From Verrucomicrobiia bacterium (lineage in GTDB: Bacteria > Verrucomicrobiota > Verrucomicrobiia > Chthoniobacterales > UBA6821): a stretch of 35,189 bases of DNA. The notes beneath the pieces were generated by a model. It worked only from the letters and a program-made list of their open reading frames with translations. It ran no database searches and was not told the DNA's origin. The stretch lies in NCBI GenBank assembly GCA_026398175.1, contig JAPLTJ010000003.1:1-35189 (forward strand). The letters run 5' to 3'. The position numbers and the translations under genes are program-made. Below, piece after piece: positions 18,677 to 28,731 of the stretch; the first letter of the stretch is position 1; the number at the start of each line of letters is the position of its first letter.

Positions 18677-19887
18677 GGAAAATTTTTATTGTGAAGCACT
18701 ACTTCGGCTGCTTCTCTCTTTTTTCCTGAAAAAGGAATAGCAATCATATCTGCAAAAGCACCGGCATTAAGCTCTCCTAGCTTTCCCTTCATTCCAAGGG
18801 CTTCTGCGGGGTTCAGTGTAACCATTTTTAAAATCTCTTCCGGAGCGAGCTCTGGTGCCGTCGCAGCAAAAAGTTGTATTTCCGAAAAAAGATTGAGCTC
18901 GTCATTGCTTGCGAGACTGTCAGTGCCTAGCAAAAGACGATATTTATTTTGTTGAAAAAATCTCCAATCAAACGGCGCGCGTTCAAAAAACCGATGCGTC
19001 TTGGGACAATGAATAATAAAAAAATCATTTCCACGTTGCGCAAGCAATTCGCGATCTTTGCTCGTGAGACAGTTCATATGGACGAGCAGTGCTCCGCGTG
19101 GCAGCAGATCATTGTTTAAGAGCGCTTGTAGAGGCGTTTGAAAACCACAATCACTCATGTCGCGTCCAAAACTTTTTAAAAAATTAAAGAGCACTCCACT
19201 CCCTTGCATGAACATTTCAAATTCCTCTTCTGACTCTGCAAGATGCGTGCAAAAAGGAATGTGATATTGTTGAGCAAGGTACGCAGAACCTCGGTAAAGC
19301 TCTTGGGATGTCGTTGGCGGAGCATGAGGTGAAATACCAACTTTTATTTTTTCACCACCATCACTCTCATTATTTTTGTTAAAAAAACTTTCTGCAATTA
19401 GCAACCCCTCTTTTCCTTGCTGAGGCCCACGAATGTCCATGACTTCAATCAGCTGCCAGAGACGCAGCGGAGACGCAGGAAGTTTTTCTAACAGTCCTGG
19501 AAAAGAAACGATGTTGGCAACAGAGGTGCAGCCCCATGAATAAAGTTCTTCCCAACCTTGCACCATTGCTGCGACAACATTTTCTTCTTGAAGCGAAAAT
19601 TTTATTTTATTGAGGCCCTGAATCCATTTCGTGAAGCTAATTCCAGGCTGCAGCTGATTTCTCATCATCGTATAATCGAGATGACAATGAGCATTGATGA
19701 GACCTGGCATTAAAATAACATCGCCAAGATCGTGATAAATTGCAGAAGGAAATCGGCACTTCAAATCAGCATAATTTCCAACAGCAACAATCACTCCATT
19801 TTGCACGACCACTGCACCATTCTCGAGAAGCGGAGTGCTCATCGGCATGGCATAACGAGCTCGATAGAGTACAGGCTGAAGAAGCAT
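18658..19887 (-). CDS. ATZ/TRZ-type metal-dependent amidohydrolase or deaminase
   Basis: A 409-residue member of the amidohydrolase superfamily with a TIM-barrel catalytic domain flanked by the small beta domain at both termini. Metal ligands are visible: HCHLD in GLINAHCHLDYT, the next His in THLAESEEE, and Asp in GTDSLASNDELNLFSE. HCPKTHRFF matches the HCPxSN block, and the C-terminal VTLNPAEALGMKGKLGELNAGAFADMIAI is typical. The substrate is unknown; aminofutalosine deaminase, guanine deaminase-like and chlorohydrolase-like enzymes share these motifs. It starts 5 bp after the DR2241-like gene, so the two are surely co-transcribed. Its last codons fall in a heptamer repeat, which suggests that repeat sequence replaced the original 3' end. 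Confidence 0.85.
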   Translation of the reverse strand: MLLQPVLYRARYAMPMSTPLLENGAVVVQNGVIVAVGNYADLKCRFPSAIYHDLGDVILMPGLINAHCHLDYTMMRNQLQPGISFTKWIQGLNKIKFSLQEENVVAAMVQGWEELYSWGCTSVANIVSFPGLLEKLPASPLRLWQLIEVMDIRGPQQGKEGLLIAESFFNKNNESDGGEKIKVGISPHAPPTTSQELYRGSAYLAQQYHIPFCTHLAESEEEFEMFMQGSGVLFNFLKSFGRDMSDCGFQTPLQALLNNDLLPRGALLVHMNCLTSKDRELLAQRGNDFFIIHCPKTHRFFERAPFDWRFFQQNKYRLLLGTDSLASNDELNLFSEIQLFAATAPELAPEEILKMVTLNPAEALGMKGKLGELNAGAFADMIAIPFSGKKREAAEVVLHNKNFPVTCRL

Positions 19888-19892
19888 GATAT

Positions 19893-20498
19893 TTATTTTT
19901 CTTGCTTCACAATTTTACGAGCCTCGGCCACCAAGAGATTACAAGCCTCTCGGCAGAGGAGCGGTATTGTTTGTTCGTCTTGAAAAAATGTTGTCGTTTC
20001 TTGATCAGCAGTCACAGGCCAAAAAATTTTTCTGAGACAACCTTCATGACATGTTTTATTGATCAGCAACTGCGATTGATTATCACTCAACTTCTGAGTC
20101 ACACGATACATGCCAGTCTGACGATCAAGCGTCTCTCGCAACGAAGTTATTTCTAACTTTTTTTGCAACCAAGCTCCATAAAGACTCAGCGCTGCGGGAT
20201 AAAAAAAATCGAGCGCTAAAGCCATCTCTTCCACATTTCGCAGCTGCAGCAGCCAACTTCGACGCAAGTCGGGAGCGGTCTTCAACGGTCGATAGTTTCC
20301 CTTTTCATCATAGCGAGCAATCTCACGCGCAGCCTCAGGATACTGATAGAGCTTTAGTTTGCTCTCATCAACATTGCTATCTTCACGATGCCTCAAGGAA
20401 AAATTATTTCCTAATGCAACTTCGCCAATGAAGTTTTTTCCTTCAGTAAGAAGCTGTGCTAACAATTCCGAAGATGAAGAACAAAAGGACAAGCTCAA
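19893..20498 (-). CDS. DR2241-like protein with four-Cys (probable 4Fe-4S) domain
   Basis: A 201-residue protein that resembles the DR2241 stabilising and Fe-S domains normally found fused behind the chelatase CbiX. The diagnostic blocks are NYRPLKTAPDLRRSW (about 68-82), FFYPAA, and LRETLDRQTGMYRVTQ (about 120-135). The C-terminal pair is TCHEGCLRKIFW (C150, C154) with PLLCREACNLL (C182, C186), in a Cx3C ... Cx3C arrangement. The CbiX chelatase part is absent, so a chelatase role is unlikely without a partner. The start is the TTG at 20498, 7 bp after the preceding stop, because no in-frame ATG lies nearby upstream. It belongs to the operon with the amidohydrolase. The family assignment is from memory of the motifs. 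Confidence 0.65.
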   Translation of the reverse strand: MSLSFCSSSSELLAQLLTEGKNFIGEVALGNNFSLRHREDSNVDESKLKLYQYPEAAREIARYDEKGNYRPLKTAPDLRRSWLLQLRNVEEMALALDFFYPAALSLYGAWLQKKLEITSLRETLDRQTGMYRVTQKLSDNQSQLLINKTCHEGCLRKIFWPVTADQETTTFFQDEQTIPLLCREACNLLVAEARKIVKQEK

Positions 20499-20504
20499 AG
20501 GAAT

Positions 20505-21416
20505 TTATTTCACTTTGTCAGGATTAAAAGTCAGATAAGTCTCCATCCGATCTTTGAAATATTCATTCGTTTCTCGAGAAGGAAACATTGCAATAGCAGC
20601 ATTCACAAAAGTAGTAATTGCTCCTTTTTTAGCTGCAATCTTGTCATCCATCTGCTCTAGGGCTTGACGCAATCCCCAACCGACACCATTGATCGTTTCC
20701 GTAGAAAGCACTCCCTCTCCTTTAAAATGAACATAGTCCATCAAGGCATACAATCCACGAGGATAGTCAGCAGTTGCTACCAGATAAAAATTCTCATTCA
20801 CCATTTGCTTCAATACAGTCTTCTCACCCTCAGTAATGCCACTCTCTGTATCGATGGCTGCTTTCATTTTATCTAGCGACTCATCAAGTCGTGTCGCAAT
20901 GCAACGTGCTTGCTCAATAATGAGGTATTTCTTCGCAAGTGTTTTTCTCAAGGACTTCAAACGATCACCGTTAAAGTCGGCAAAAAATTCTTCGCTGTTA
21001 TTCCAAGGACAAGCTCGCAACATCCAGTCCTCAATAGGATAACCTTTGTCTTTCAAAGCTTGAGCAACGCGAGGCCAATCTTCTTGAAAATTTTTATCTT
21101 CATCCGCTGGATACCAAATGCATTGACCAATTCCAATCTGAGCATAATCAGCTTCCCAATCAGTAATGGACTGCTTCATGCCATGGGTAACTTTTCCCGG
21201 ACGATCCCAGATACCACACTGATTTTGCCAAATCTTAATTCCGATCTCGAGGAGTTGATCATCCGTTAAGTCACTAGCTTGCGGCATCGGAAGCACAGGC
21301 CCAGGTTCTAGCAACACAGAAGTAAGGCCTTGGTTCTTAATAACAGATGCAAGGAGCATCGAAGAAAACGTCATTGCACCAAAAAGCACGCACCCAGCAA
21401 TAAGAGTTTTTTTCAT
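20505..21416 (-). CDS. Secreted protein of unknown function
   Basis: A 303-residue protein with an N-terminal signal peptide (MKKT, hydrophobic stretch to about residue 24, possible cleavage after SMLLA). The mature part is mostly charged and likely helical, with Trp-rich segments: KIWQNQCGIWDR, the segment from SITDWEADYAQIG to QCIWYPADE, and DWMLRACPWNNSEEFFADF. Five Cys residues occur in the mature part, so disulfides are possible in the periplasm. It has no lipobox and no family I recognise. It is the first gene of the four-gene stretch with the DR2241-like protein (6-bp gap), the amidohydrolase and rph, and lies downstream of the repeat-filled region after atpC. Confidence 0.75.
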   Translation of the reverse strand: MKKTLIAGCVLFGAMTFSSMLLASVIKNQGLTSVLLEPGPVLPMPQASDLTDDQLLEIGIKIWQNQCGIWDRPGKVTHGMKQSITDWEADYAQIGIGQCIWYPADEDKNFQEDWPRVAQALKDKGYPIEDWMLRACPWNNSEEFFADFNGDRLKSLRKTLAKKYLIIEQARCIATRLDESLDKMKAAIDTESGITEGEKTVLKQMVNENFYLVATADYPRGLYALMDYVHFKGEGVLSTETINGVGWGLRQALEQMDDKIAAKKGAITTFVNAAIAMFPSRETNEYFKDRMETYLTFNPDKVK

Positions 21417-21494
21417 AGGCCCAAAACCTAAATCCCAATGCTTATTTTTTCAAGGAAATTATCATTAAAAAAACAGCAACAGCAAAACTTGGGC

Positions 21495-21635
21495 TAGAGC
21501 GTTTTAAATGAAGTTGCAGCCGATGCAGTGCCAGGAACGAGAAGCGCAGACCCGCAGTGTATATCTAATACTCGAGGACGCGAGCACCGGAGTGACGCCG
21601 CAATGCGCGGCTACAACTTTAGTGAAAATGCTCTA
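21495..21635. repeat. Modular palindromic element, copy RA1 (141 bp)
   Basis: Terminal inverted repeats of 28 bp (21495-21522 and 21608-21635) match at about 23 positions; the outermost bases are TAGAGC and GCTCTA. The core (about 21530-21600) holds TGCCAGGAACGAGAAGCGCA, a small hairpin around GTGTATATCTAATACTC, and CGAGCACCGGAGTGACGCCG. Copies RA2 and RA3 share the core but not the arm sequence. It lies in the 361-bp gap after atpC, which has no gene. Confidence 0.8.
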
Positions 21636-21638
21636 AAC

Positions 21639-21765
21639 TGACTCAGGAATTCGCTAATACATGCGGCGTGGAGCCGCCGGATCGACTACCGAAGGCAGCC
21701 CCGTAGGGGGCGCCTCGTGGGCGCGAGCACTGGCAGAACACAGCTCTTCGCCGCAGCAGTACAAT
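21639..21765. repeat. Modular palindromic element, multi-hairpin module RB1
   Basis: A run of small hairpins, including GCGGC/GCCGC (21663-21667 and 21673-21677) and CCCC/GGGG (21699-21702 and 21706-21709). The same order occurs at 31608-31743 with compensatory base changes. It begins with the left-arm sequence GGAATTCGCTAATAC and ends inside a truncated core. It stands directly after the stop of atpC (minus strand) and could act in the 3' end of the atp transcript. Confidence 0.7.
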
Positions 21766-21777
21766 TAATGAGGTAGT

Positions 21778-22188
21778 TTAATGATGGTGCCTACGCTTGA
21801 CGCGTAACTTCGCGAGAGATTTTTGCAACGAAGCCTGAACGGTCGCCAATTCTTCATGGCCCAGAGTGTGATCCCTCATCTCTTTTTCTGCACGTGCTAC
21901 TGCCTCTTCAACGGCCTTCTCATCGATATCGGCCTCATGAATGGCCATGTCGGTCAAGACAGAAACTTTGTCAGGACGCACTTCAAGAAATCCTTCCCCA
22001 ACCGCAAGCCGACTCTCTTTGCCATTTTGATAAATGCGCAGTTCGCCTGGTTGAAGTTGAGTCATGAGAGGAACGTGCTGCGGAAGAATGCCGAGCTCGC
22101 CTTCGACACCAGGCACGACAACTTGATCGACATCTGCTTCGTAAATACGTGCGTCAGGAGTAACGATTTCTAAGTGTAACGTGGCCAT
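21778..22188 (-). CDS. atpC: F1Fo ATP synthase subunit epsilon
   Basis: A 136-residue F1 central-stalk subunit that couples gamma rotation and inhibits ATP hydrolysis. The N-terminal beta-sandwich shows HLEIVTPDARIYEADVDQVVVPGVEGELGILPQHVPLMTQLQPGELRI, the standard epsilon signature. The C-terminal helical pair is present and ends in a basic, His-rich tail (KRRHHH). It is the last gene of the atp operon, 28 bp after atpD. Confidence 0.96.
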   Translation of the reverse strand: MATLHLEIVTPDARIYEADVDQVVVPGVEGELGILPQHVPLMTQLQPGELRIYQNGKESRLAVGEGFLEVRPDKVSVLTDMAIHEADIDEKAVEEAVARAEKEMRDHTLGHEELATVQASLQKSLAKLRVKRRHHH

Positions 22189-22216
22189 AAGAAAAATTTA
22201 GAAGTTCAGAAAAAAC

Positions 22217-23753
<1,537 letters not shown>

Positions 23754-23785
23754 GAGATTCTTTGTGTTCTTTGCGGCTAATTTTC

Positions 23786-24700
23786 TTAGCCCAAGGCCAT
23801 CTGCGCTGTTGAGATTTCGAGAAGCTCCGTCGTAATACCAGCTTGACGAGCTTTGTTGTATTCCAAGGTCAGATCTTTCACGAGGCCCTTTGCGTTGTCG
23901 GTAGCTGCTTTCATTGCAACCATACGGGCACTCTGTTCCGAGGCACGTGAATCAAGGATCTTTTGGAAAATTTCAAAATGAAAATAGTAAGGCAAGATGG
24001 CATGAAGCACTTCTTGGGAAGAGGGCTCAAAAAGATATTCGCTAATGGATTGTTTCACCTCAGCAGAAGCGGGTCCAGCAGGAGCAGCGACTGACTCTGA
24101 ATGATGAGGAAGCGGAATCGGAGCTGTTCCTTGAACTTTTTCAGCAGTGATGGGAAGCAATCCGAGATGAACTGGTTTTTGTACCAGCGTGTTCACAAAC
24201 TGGGGATAGAGCACAGTGACTTTATCGACTTCACCAGAAAGAAACTTTTCCATGCAAAGCTTGGAAATAGGTTTCGTTTGCAAAAAAGTAGGATGATCCG
24301 GAAGGATGAAGTCAGCAATCATCTTGCGCCCTGTCCGCGCTAGGAAAGAAGCCCCTTTCTTACCGATGACCACAAACTCAGTGGCCTCCACATCGAGCTG
24401 AGAAGCATCACGCAGCACGTTAGTGTTGAGAGCACCGCAAAGTCCTTTGTCGGAAGTGATGAGGAGCACTAATGTTTTCTTCACCTCACGCACTTCTAAA
24501 AGAGGATGTTCTGTAGCATCGACGCGATCTCGCAAGGAAACAAGAACGTGATTGAGTACTTCCGAATAAGGACGCCCCGCAACAGCAGCTTGCTGTGCGC
24601 GTCGCATTTTCGAGGCAGCAACCATCTCCATCGCTTTCGTGATCTGAGCGGTGTTCTTAACCGACTTAATGCGTCGGCGAATGTCGCGAGTGTTGGGCAT
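23786..24700 (-). CDS. atpG: F1Fo ATP synthase subunit gamma
   Basis: The central rotor shaft of F1, 304 residues. The N-terminal helix is MPNTRDIRRRIKSVKNTAQITKAMEMVAASKMRRAQ and the C-terminal helix RMVAMKAATDNAKGLVKDLTLEYNKARQAGITTELLEI; both are the conserved coiled-coil parts. SDKGLCGALN marks the Rossmann-like domain. A Pro/Ala-rich insertion (LPHHSESVAAPAGPASAEVKQ, about 195-215) is longer than in E. coli. The gap to atpD is 150 bp because of the inserted repeat element. Confidence 0.97.
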   Translation of the reverse strand: MPNTRDIRRRIKSVKNTAQITKAMEMVAASKMRRAQQAAVAGRPYSEVLNHVLVSLRDRVDATEHPLLEVREVKKTLVLLITSDKGLCGALNTNVLRDASQLDVEATEFVVIGKKGASFLARTGRKMIADFILPDHPTFLQTKPISKLCMEKFLSGEVDKVTVLYPQFVNTLVQKPVHLGLLPITAEKVQGTAPIPLPHHSESVAAPAGPASAEVKQSISEYLFEPSSQEVLHAILPYYFHFEIFQKILDSRASEQSARMVAMKAATDNAKGLVKDLTLEYNKARQAGITTELLEISTAQMALG

Positions 24701-24732
24701 GCTAGGAAATTAAAAAAAGAAGTTACTACGAA

Positions 24733-26268
24733 TTATCGTACAGAAGCTTTAAATTCATCGAGTGCGGCACCCAACTCTTTCTCGACATCTGCATCAATAG
24801 CTTTTTTAGCAAGGATCGAAGCCAAGATAGGGGCTTTACGTGTCGTTAGGAATTCTTCCATTTCGTTTTGATAAACTTTTACTTTATCCACTGGAGTCGC
24901 ATCAAAATAACCTTTCTGCATCGCCCAGAGGATGGCCGATTGAAGCTCGACAGCAAGCGGACGGTATTGCGTCTGCTTAAAGAGTTCAACAATGCGTTGA
25001 CCACGGTCCAATTGAGCTTTGGTGCGGGCATCAAGGTCGCTTCCAAATTGAGCAAAAGCCGCCAACTCGCGGAATTGAGCAAGATCACCTTTGAGTTTTC
25101 CAGCAACTTGTTTCATCGCTTTGATCTGAGCAGCAGAACCGACACGAGAAACAGAGAGACCAACTGAAATCGCAGGACGAATTCCTTGATAGAAAAGATC
25201 CGTCTCGAGATAAATCTGACCGTCGGTAATCGAAATCACATTCGTCGGAATGTAGGCAGAGACGTCACCAGCTTGAGTTTCAATAATCGGAAGCGCCGTG
25301 AGAGAGCCGTTACCAGCTTTTTCACTGAGGCGCGCAGAGCGCTCTAACAAGCGGCTGTGCAGATAAAAAACATCTCCAGGATAAGCCTCACGACCTGATG
25401 GACGCTTGAGCAAGAGAGAAATTTGACGATAGGCGACAGCATGTTTTGAAAGATCATCAAAAACAATCAATGCATCCATTCCGTGATCCATGAACCACTC
25501 ACCCATCGCAGCTCCAGAAAACGGAGACAAGTATTGATCCGCAGCGGCATTGGAAGCAGTCGAGGCAAGAATGATCGTATATTTGAGAGCATCATTTTTT
25601 TCAAGCACACCAACAACACGAGCGATGTTAGCCACACGTTGTCCGATACCAACGTAAATAGAATACATCGGACGGAATGCAGGATCACCACTCTCTTCGC
25701 CAGCGCGATTGATGCGGGCTTGGTTAATGATCGTATCAATGGCAATCGTAGTCTTTCCTGTTGCACGATCTCCAATGATCAATTCGCGTTGACCACGCCC
25801 GACAGGAACCATCGCATCGATCGCCATGATACCAGTCTGCACGGGTTGAGTAACACCTTGACGTTTGATGATACCAGGAGCAATTTTTTCAACAGGGTAA
25901 AATTCAGTAGCCCCAACCTCTCCTTTTCCATCAATCGGACGACCTAAAGCATCTACAACACGACCGAGGAGCTGCTTGCCAACAGGAACCTGGAGGAGGC
26001 GGCCAGTCGTTGTCACTTCATCTCCTTCACTAATCTTGGTATAATCACCAAGGATGATCGCACCAACTTCAGTCTCTTCTAAGTTCAAGGCAATGCCATA
26101 AACATCACCTGGAAACTTTAACATTTCGTTGAGCATGACGCCGCTCAGGCCTTCGATGCGGGCGACACCATCACCAATTTCACGAACGGTGCCGACATTG
26201 CTTTTAGTAACGGTCGCATCGCGAAGGGCGCCAATTTTTTGTTCCAGGTCTTGTAGAAGAGTGCTCAT
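24733..26268 (-). CDS. atpA: F1Fo ATP synthase subunit alpha
   Basis: The non-catalytic nucleotide-binding F1 subunit, 511 residues. Walker A is GDRATGKT (about 170-177). The [13 protein letters not shown] block, [47 protein letters not shown] and the arginine-finger region [19 protein letters not shown] are present. The leader (26269-26316) consists of CTTTTCAA/TCTTTCAA/CTCTTCAA units up to the ATG, related to those before atpD and accA. Confidence 0.98.
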   Translation of the reverse strand: MSTLLQDLEQKIGALRDATVTKSNVGTVREIGDGVARIEGLSGVMLNEMLKFPGDVYGIALNLEETEVGAIILGDYTKISEGDEVTTTGRLLQVPVGKQLLGRVVDALGRPIDGKGEVGATEFYPVEKIAPGIIKRQGVTQPVQTGIMAIDAMVPVGRGQRELIIGDRATGKTTIAIDTIINQARINRAGEESGDPAFRPMYSIYVGIGQRVANIARVVGVLEKNDALKYTIILASTASNAAADQYLSPFSGAAMGEWFMDHGMDALIVFDDLSKHAVAYRQISLLLKRPSGREAYPGDVFYLHSRLLERSARLSEKAGNGSLTALPIIETQAGDVSAYIPTNVISITDGQIYLETDLFYQGIRPAISVGLSVSRVGSAAQIKAMKQVAGKLKGDLAQFRELAAFAQFGSDLDARTKAQLDRGQRIVELFKQTQYRPLAVELQSAILWAMQKGYFDATPVDKVKVYQNEMEEFLTTRKAPILASILAKKAIDADVEKELGAALDEFKASVR

Positions 26269-26310
26269 TTGAGAATTGAAGTTAAAAGTTGAAGAGTTGA
26301 AAGATTGAAA
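26269..26310 (-). repeat. CAA-unit array in the atpA leader
   Basis: On the minus strand the 48-bp atpH-atpA gap reads as units CTTTTCAA, TCTTTCAA, CTCTTCAA, CTTTTAA, CTTCAA, TTCTCAA and then ATG. It shares the core TTCAACTTTTAACTTCAA with the atpD leader. It carries no Shine-Dalgarno sequence. Confidence 0.65.
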
Positions 26311-26316
26311 AGAATA

Positions 26317-26700
26317 TTAATTTTTTAATTGTTCGAGGCGTTTGAGGATCGTTCCATCCCAAACATCACTCCCCAGGCGAATCCGCGTGCCACCAATGAG
26401 AGAAGTGTTGATGGTCGTTGTTACCTCCATTTGAGGATCACGTGCTTTCAAAGCAGCAGTAATGATTGTTTGAGAAGCCTCGCTCAAAGCGACAGCACTT
26501 TCAATAAGCGCTGTGTGTTTTTGGATTTCTAAACGAACGAGACGGACAAATTCCTTCAAAATTTGAAATCCATGACGCGGTCTTGTTGCAACTAGAGCAT
26601 CAGCCACATCAAGGCTGCGCTTAGCATCAAGGCGTCCTTCGACAAACGACGCGTCAAACAGACGACGTGCATGGCGTTGGGCTTCGCGAGGAATTTTCAT
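26317..26700 (-). CDS. atpH: F1Fo ATP synthase subunit delta (short form)
   Basis: The peripheral-stalk subunit that links the b subunit to the top of F1. Position between atpF and atpA and the C-terminal block INTSLIGGTRIRLGSDVWDGTILKRLEQL (the family's GGxxIRxGDxVxDxSIxxRLxxL) identify it. At 127 residues it is clearly shorter than the usual ~175-185. The N-terminal helical bundle is reduced, with only PREAQRHARRLFDASF and about 85 further residues before the C-terminal strand block. Either the lineage has a naturally short delta or the gene has an internal deletion; no frameshift is visible. The ATG at 26700 is the family start. Confidence 0.85.
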   Translation of the reverse strand: MKIPREAQRHARRLFDASFVEGRLDAKRSLDVADALVATRPRHGFQILKEFVRLVRLEIQKHTALIESAVALSEASQTIITAALKARDPQMEVTTTINTSLIGGTRIRLGSDVWDGTILKRLEQLKN

Positions 26701-26726
26701 GTGAGAATTTTAAAAGTGGAAAAAAA

Positions 26727-27236
26727 TTAGGAAGCAAGCACTGCTGCTGCTGCTTTATTGAGTCGCTGTTGATCGTCAGCATTAAGAACTTTGCCAGCAA
26801 CTTTTTCAGTGGTGGCTACGACCAAGCTGATCATATCGCGTTTCACTTCTTCAATCATCCGTTGACGATCGATGATAATGGCTTCTTTGGCATGAATAAT
26901 AATGAGTTCAGCATCTTTGATAGCACGCTGAAGCTCCTTGTTCGTGGAAGCCTCTGCAGCTGCACGAGCCTCTTCAATGAGGGCCTTGCTGTCAGCATGA
27001 GCCTTACGTAAGACCTCCTCGTAACGCAACTCTGCTTCTGCAAGCTGTTTCTTAATCTTCTCAGCATTCAGTTGTCCTTCTTCAATACGGCGACGACGCT
27101 CTTCCAGCATATTAATCACGGAAGCAAAAGCAAAACGGCGCAACACCAAATAGACAATCAGAAAAAGGATTGTCTGAGCCAAAAACTTGGGCCAATCGAC
27201 ACCAAAGTTTTCAAAGAGTTCAGTCAAAATATGCAT
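26727..27236 (-). CDS. atpF: F1Fo ATP synthase subunit b
   Basis: A peripheral-stalk subunit of 169 residues. One N-terminal membrane span (FLAQTILFLIVYLVLRRFAF, about 18-37) is followed by a long charged coiled coil rich in Glu, Ala and Lys (MLEERRRRIEEGQLNAEKIKKQLAEAELRYEEVLRKAHADSKALIEEA). The C-terminus is LNADDQQRLNKAAAAVLAS. The ATG at 27236 is clear. Palindromic element RA2 fills the 183-bp gap to atpE upstream. Confidence 0.95.
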   Translation of the reverse strand: MHILTELFENFGVDWPKFLAQTILFLIVYLVLRRFAFASVINMLEERRRRIEEGQLNAEKIKKQLAEAELRYEEVLRKAHADSKALIEEARAAAEASTNKELQRAIKDAELIIIHAKEAIIIDRQRMIEEVKRDMISLVVATTEKVAGKVLNADDQQRLNKAAAAVLAS

Positions 27237-27278
27237 GGGAAAAAATAAGTCAGTTTGCGGCGATACGATTCAAATCAG

Positions 27279-27420
27279 AAACTTTCTTCAAAATTCGCTG
27301 ATGCCAAGAAGTACCAGGAACCTCGCAGCGCAGACGCTGAGCGTATATTAATACGTGAAGCGGAAAGCACCGGAGTGACGCCGTAATTCTTGAGCATCAG
27401 TAAAATTTTCAGGGAAGTTT
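27279..27420. repeat. Modular palindromic element, copy RA2 (142 bp), between atpE and atpF
   Basis: Terminal inverted repeats of about 33 bp start AAACTTTC (27279) and end GGAAGTTT (27420), and include CTGATGC/GCATCAG. The core has TACCAGGAACC, AGCGCAGACGCTGAGCGTATA and AAAGCACCGGAGTGACGCCG. Total length is almost the same as RA1 (141 bp). The right end coincides with the first base of the atpE stop codon complement, so the element was placed precisely between two genes of an essential operon. Confidence 0.8.
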
Positions 27421-27662
27421 TATTGATTGCTAAAGGCACGAATCAGGGCGTAAATCGCGATGGACTCTGCGAGCGCCATACCGATAATAGCAAGTGTAAG
27501 AACACGACCGAAAGCGCCTGGATTGCGGCCAACGGATTCAACTGCTTTTGCGCCGATCATGCCGATACCGAGAGCAGCACCTGCTCCAGCAATAGCGAGG
27601 GTAAAGCTACCAGTGATGCCAGGAGCGGCAACTGCTTGAGCAATCATTGTAGGAATAATCAT
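27420..27662 (-). CDS. atpE: F1Fo ATP synthase subunit c
   Basis: The 80-residue rotor-ring subunit with two membrane helices and a polar loop (RNPGAFGR). The ion-binding carboxylate is E66 in GMALAESIAIYALI. The Gln found in Na+-binding rings (first helix, GQG in Ilyobacter) is replaced by Ile here (ALGIGM), which favours proton coupling; this is an inference by alignment in my head. The start at 27662 is supported by the family N-terminus, and some upstream Met residues could also serve. Confidence 0.95.
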   Translation of the reverse strand: MIIPTMIAQAVAAPGITGSFTLAIAGAGAALGIGMIGAKAVESVGRNPGAFGRVLTLAIIGMALAESIAIYALIRAFSNQ

Positions 27663-27751
27663 AATTTTAGAATTTAGGATGGATGTTTAATGTGATGTTG
27701 GTTCGTTCTTGCTTGCACGCTTGGCACAATCCCAAGAACAAAAATGATAGT

Positions 27752-28603
27752 CTAGTGCTGCTCTGCCTCCTCCTCGTCGTGGCTCGTTGATAGGTTCAGA
27801 TAAACAGCGCAGAGAAGCGCAAAGACAAAAGCTTGCAGAACTCCAATGAGAAGCTCGAGAAAATAAAACGGAATCGGAAGCAAAACACTCGAGAGATGTG
27901 CAAGCCAATCAGGAAAATGAAGCGTATGGCCCAGGGACATCATCGTGGTCAACAAATTTTCTCCTGCAAAAACGTTACCAAACAAACGTAACGAGAGAGA
28001 AACAGGACGAATGAGAATGGAGACGACTTCAATGATCCCGACAAAAAAGAAAATTGGCATCAGGGCAACGGCCATAAAACCTTTGACTCCTCCCTTAACT
28101 CCAAAAAGGTGTTTCAAGAAAAATACCAATCCCACTTCCCTCAAAGTCCAAACTATCCAAAAAGCCATGAAGACAATGGCCAAACCGATGGTCGTATTCA
28201 TGTCGGCAGTTGTCGGACGAAGGAGTGGAATTAATTCGCCATGCTCTTTCCATCCTATAGAACCTACCCCAGGAAGTAATCCAAACCAATTGGCCGCTAC
28301 GATGTAGAGAAAGAGAGTCGCCAGGAGACTGAACGATTTAGCAATCATGTGATGCCCTACGATCCCTTCAAAAAATTCATACAATCCCTCCACAATCAAT
28401 TCGAAAAAATTCTGGGCTTTTCCTGGAATCAACTCCATACGGCGCGTGGCACGTTGAGCCCATGTAACGAGCAGCACCACAAGAATCATTGAGACCAAAA
28501 TCGAATTGGTCATCGAAGAGAGCAGCCCAAAAAGCCCGTGAAGCTTCGCCAGGATCGGCTCTGCTTCAATGGGAACAGTGGTAGCTAGAGTGAAAAGTAA
28601 CAT
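27752..28603 (-). CDS. atpB: F1Fo ATP synthase subunit a
   Basis: The stator membrane subunit carrying the ion half-channels, 283 residues and five to six membrane spans. Conserved Arg is in the helix with SILIRPVSLSLRLFGNVFAGE (SLRLFGN motif), followed by LPIPFYFLELLIGVLQAFVFALL. The N-terminal segment precedes AQRATRRMELIPGKAQNFFELIVEGLYEF. The ATG at 28603 is preferred over an in-frame TTG four codons upstream. It is the first gene of the atp operon; no atpI or atpZ is seen upstream. Confidence 0.96.
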   Translation of the reverse strand: MLLFTLATTVPIEAEPILAKLHGLFGLLSSMTNSILVSMILVVLLVTWAQRATRRMELIPGKAQNFFELIVEGLYEFFEGIVGHHMIAKSFSLLATLFLYIVAANWFGLLPGVGSIGWKEHGELIPLLRPTTADMNTTIGLAIVFMAFWIVWTLREVGLVFFLKHLFGVKGGVKGFMAVALMPIFFFVGIIEVVSILIRPVSLSLRLFGNVFAGENLLTTMMSLGHTLHFPDWLAHLSSVLLPIPFYFLELLIGVLQAFVFALLCAVYLNLSTSHDEEEAEQH

Positions 28604-28731
28604 TTTAAATCGCAAAAAATTTCTCCGTTAAAAATCTAAAAATCATCTGAGGCGTTGATCATTTTCTATCTCAGTCGCCCAAAGAACCAGATTGGCTATC
28701 AGTGACCTTACTCAAAGTTAAGATATCTTGA

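Noticed and set aside
21417-21777. Tandem tRNA or small structured RNA gene after atpC
   Set aside because: No tRNA-like T-loop or CCA end is visible, and the same sequences recur elsewhere as dispersed repeats.
25483-25947. 154-codon plus-strand ORF opposite atpA
   Set aside because: Antisense to atpA and without any domain or conserved block.
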